From the NCBI RefSeq assembly GCF_004123145.1, contig NZ_SDKC01000001.1, positions 3,319,501 to 3,383,500 of the forward strand: a DNA stretch of 64,000 nucleotides. The letters run 5' to 3'. Shown piece by piece: positions 63,404-64,000 of this stretch. The DNA comes from Blautia faecicola (GTDB lineage: Bacteria; Bacillota; Clostridia; Lachnospirales; Lachnospiraceae). The notes beneath the pieces are model-generated. The model ran no database searches. It saw only the letters and a program-made list of their open reading frames with translations, and was not told the DNA's origin. How positions within the stretch are numbered: position 1 is the first letter of the stretch; every line of letters starts with the position of its first letter. The translations under genes were made by a program, and so were the position numbers.

Positions 63404-63995
63404 TTTGCTTTTTTCTGTATTTCTTTTTCATATTCCATTTTTCCAAGAAACATAAAAATCAGTACGATCCAGACAGTTTCACTGAGCAGTGTTACGATCC
63501 AGCCCATACCACAGGCACTAAAAAATAATATTACACCTGTCAGTATAACCGTCAGCAACTTCAGTTTTTCCGGCACATATCGATTTCTTTCTGTTTCATA
63601 GGTCGATTGATGTGCAAAACCGGAGCCATCCGGTTCATCGGAAATAACAACAGCACAATTGCGCTGATTCCGATATACCACACATTACTGCCCACAGATA
63701 TCGCTCTGGAAGTTACCAGAACACTCGCAACCACCAGACAGGAACAGACAAGGCATCCTGCATATGTCTTCATGTGAAATCCTCCACAGTATGCCCGAAG
63801 AGGCATAAACACCATAAGAAACAACATATACTCTTTTCCATATCCAAGACTTCCCGCCAGTATTCCCATTACGGTAAGACTGATCCATTTTTCCATTAAA
63901 ACTTGAACAGCATATTGGAAAATATTGCACCAATGTTGGTCTTTATTCAGATATGTAGTAAATTTAGTGGCAATTACCCCAGACACATATTCCAT
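63400..63995 (-). pseudogene. agrB: AgrB-type accessory gene regulator protease, single-base frameshift
   Basis: A membrane protease that matures AgrD-type quorum-sensing peptides. The first frame (63995 to 63561) holds the catalytic region FMPLRAYCGGFHMKTYAGC, with Arg67, His74 and Cys81 at the spacing of Staphylococcus AgrB. It goes out of frame after RPMKQKE. The other frame (63681 to 63400) supplies the missing membrane part, RYVPEKLKLLTVILTGVILF and LLSETVWIVLIFMFLGK. Restoring one A near 63610 would give KQKENRYVPEK and a protein of about 198 residues. No agrD-like peptide lies downstream; agrD and the sensor would be outside the window. Confidence 0.8.
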
Positions 63996-64000
63996 TATTC

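Noticed and set aside
1-64000. CRISPR arrays, tRNA or rRNA genes, T-box or known riboswitches
   Set aside because: No regularly spaced repeats, no tRNA T-loop motifs in a foldable context and no rRNA-like sequence were seen; the asnS leader is too short for a T-box.

Overview
The window looks like a chromosomal segment of a spore-forming, low-to-mid GC Firmicute, most likely a gut Lachnospiraceae (Blautia/Mediterraneibacter type). The inference rests on spoVT, spoVG, the paired glgC/glgD, a DnaD/DnaI primosome pair, a Lachnospiraceae-type Tad pilus locus, an AgrB protein and strong AGGAGG-type ribosome binding sites. No rRNA, tRNA, CRISPR array or intact prophage was seen.

Layout. 1-3300: AT-rich end of a carbohydrate ABC importer (permease, binding lipoprotein), a 244-bp inverted-repeat element in its leader, and a deletion-damaged insertion sequence. 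3.6-8.8 kb: spoVT, a VanY-like carboxypeptidase, a coiled-coil 3D-domain cell-wall protein, an rRNA m5C methyltransferase and spoVG. 8.8-11.2 kb: glgC-glgD. 11.4-16.7 kb: murC, a DnaA-box cluster, a frameshifted dnaD gene, the helicase loader gene and prs. 16.8-29.5 kb: nfo, an SbcD-like protein, asnS, a large exported protein overlapping a methyltransferase gene, and small enzymes. 29.5-30.8 kb: an AT-rich tract with its own promoter and terminator but only decayed reading frames. 31-37 kb: an aconitase-family hydratase, a CdaR-type regulator, the MsmK/UgpC ATPase and a YesL protein. 37-42.7 kb: a large foldback element, a VanRS-like two-component system and mtnN. 43-48 kb: a TSCPD protein, an MBL RNase-like protein, murG, a HIT protein and a rhomboid protease. 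48.1-58.3 kb: a Tad/Flp pilus locus on the minus strand (prepilin peptidase, CpaE, CpaF, TadB, TadC, Flp pilin, DUF5702, TadE-like proteins, second peptidase, FHA protein). 58.5-64 kb: a YbaK deacylase, three related lipoproteins, a phage-type lysin and a frameshifted agrB.

The most unusual content is non-coding. There are about ten DnaA boxes ahead of the helicase-loading operon. A 142-bp structured MITE family has exact 8-bp target duplications (two full copies and a 41-bp miniature); one copy landed on the vanY stop codon and rebuilt it. A 166-bp TA-flanked MITE is present in two inverted copies, and a 184-bp foldback lies beside a two-component system. Two genes (dnaD, agrB) are each interrupted by a single-base shift next to A-rich sequence. 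All names were assigned by reading motifs; no database search was possible.
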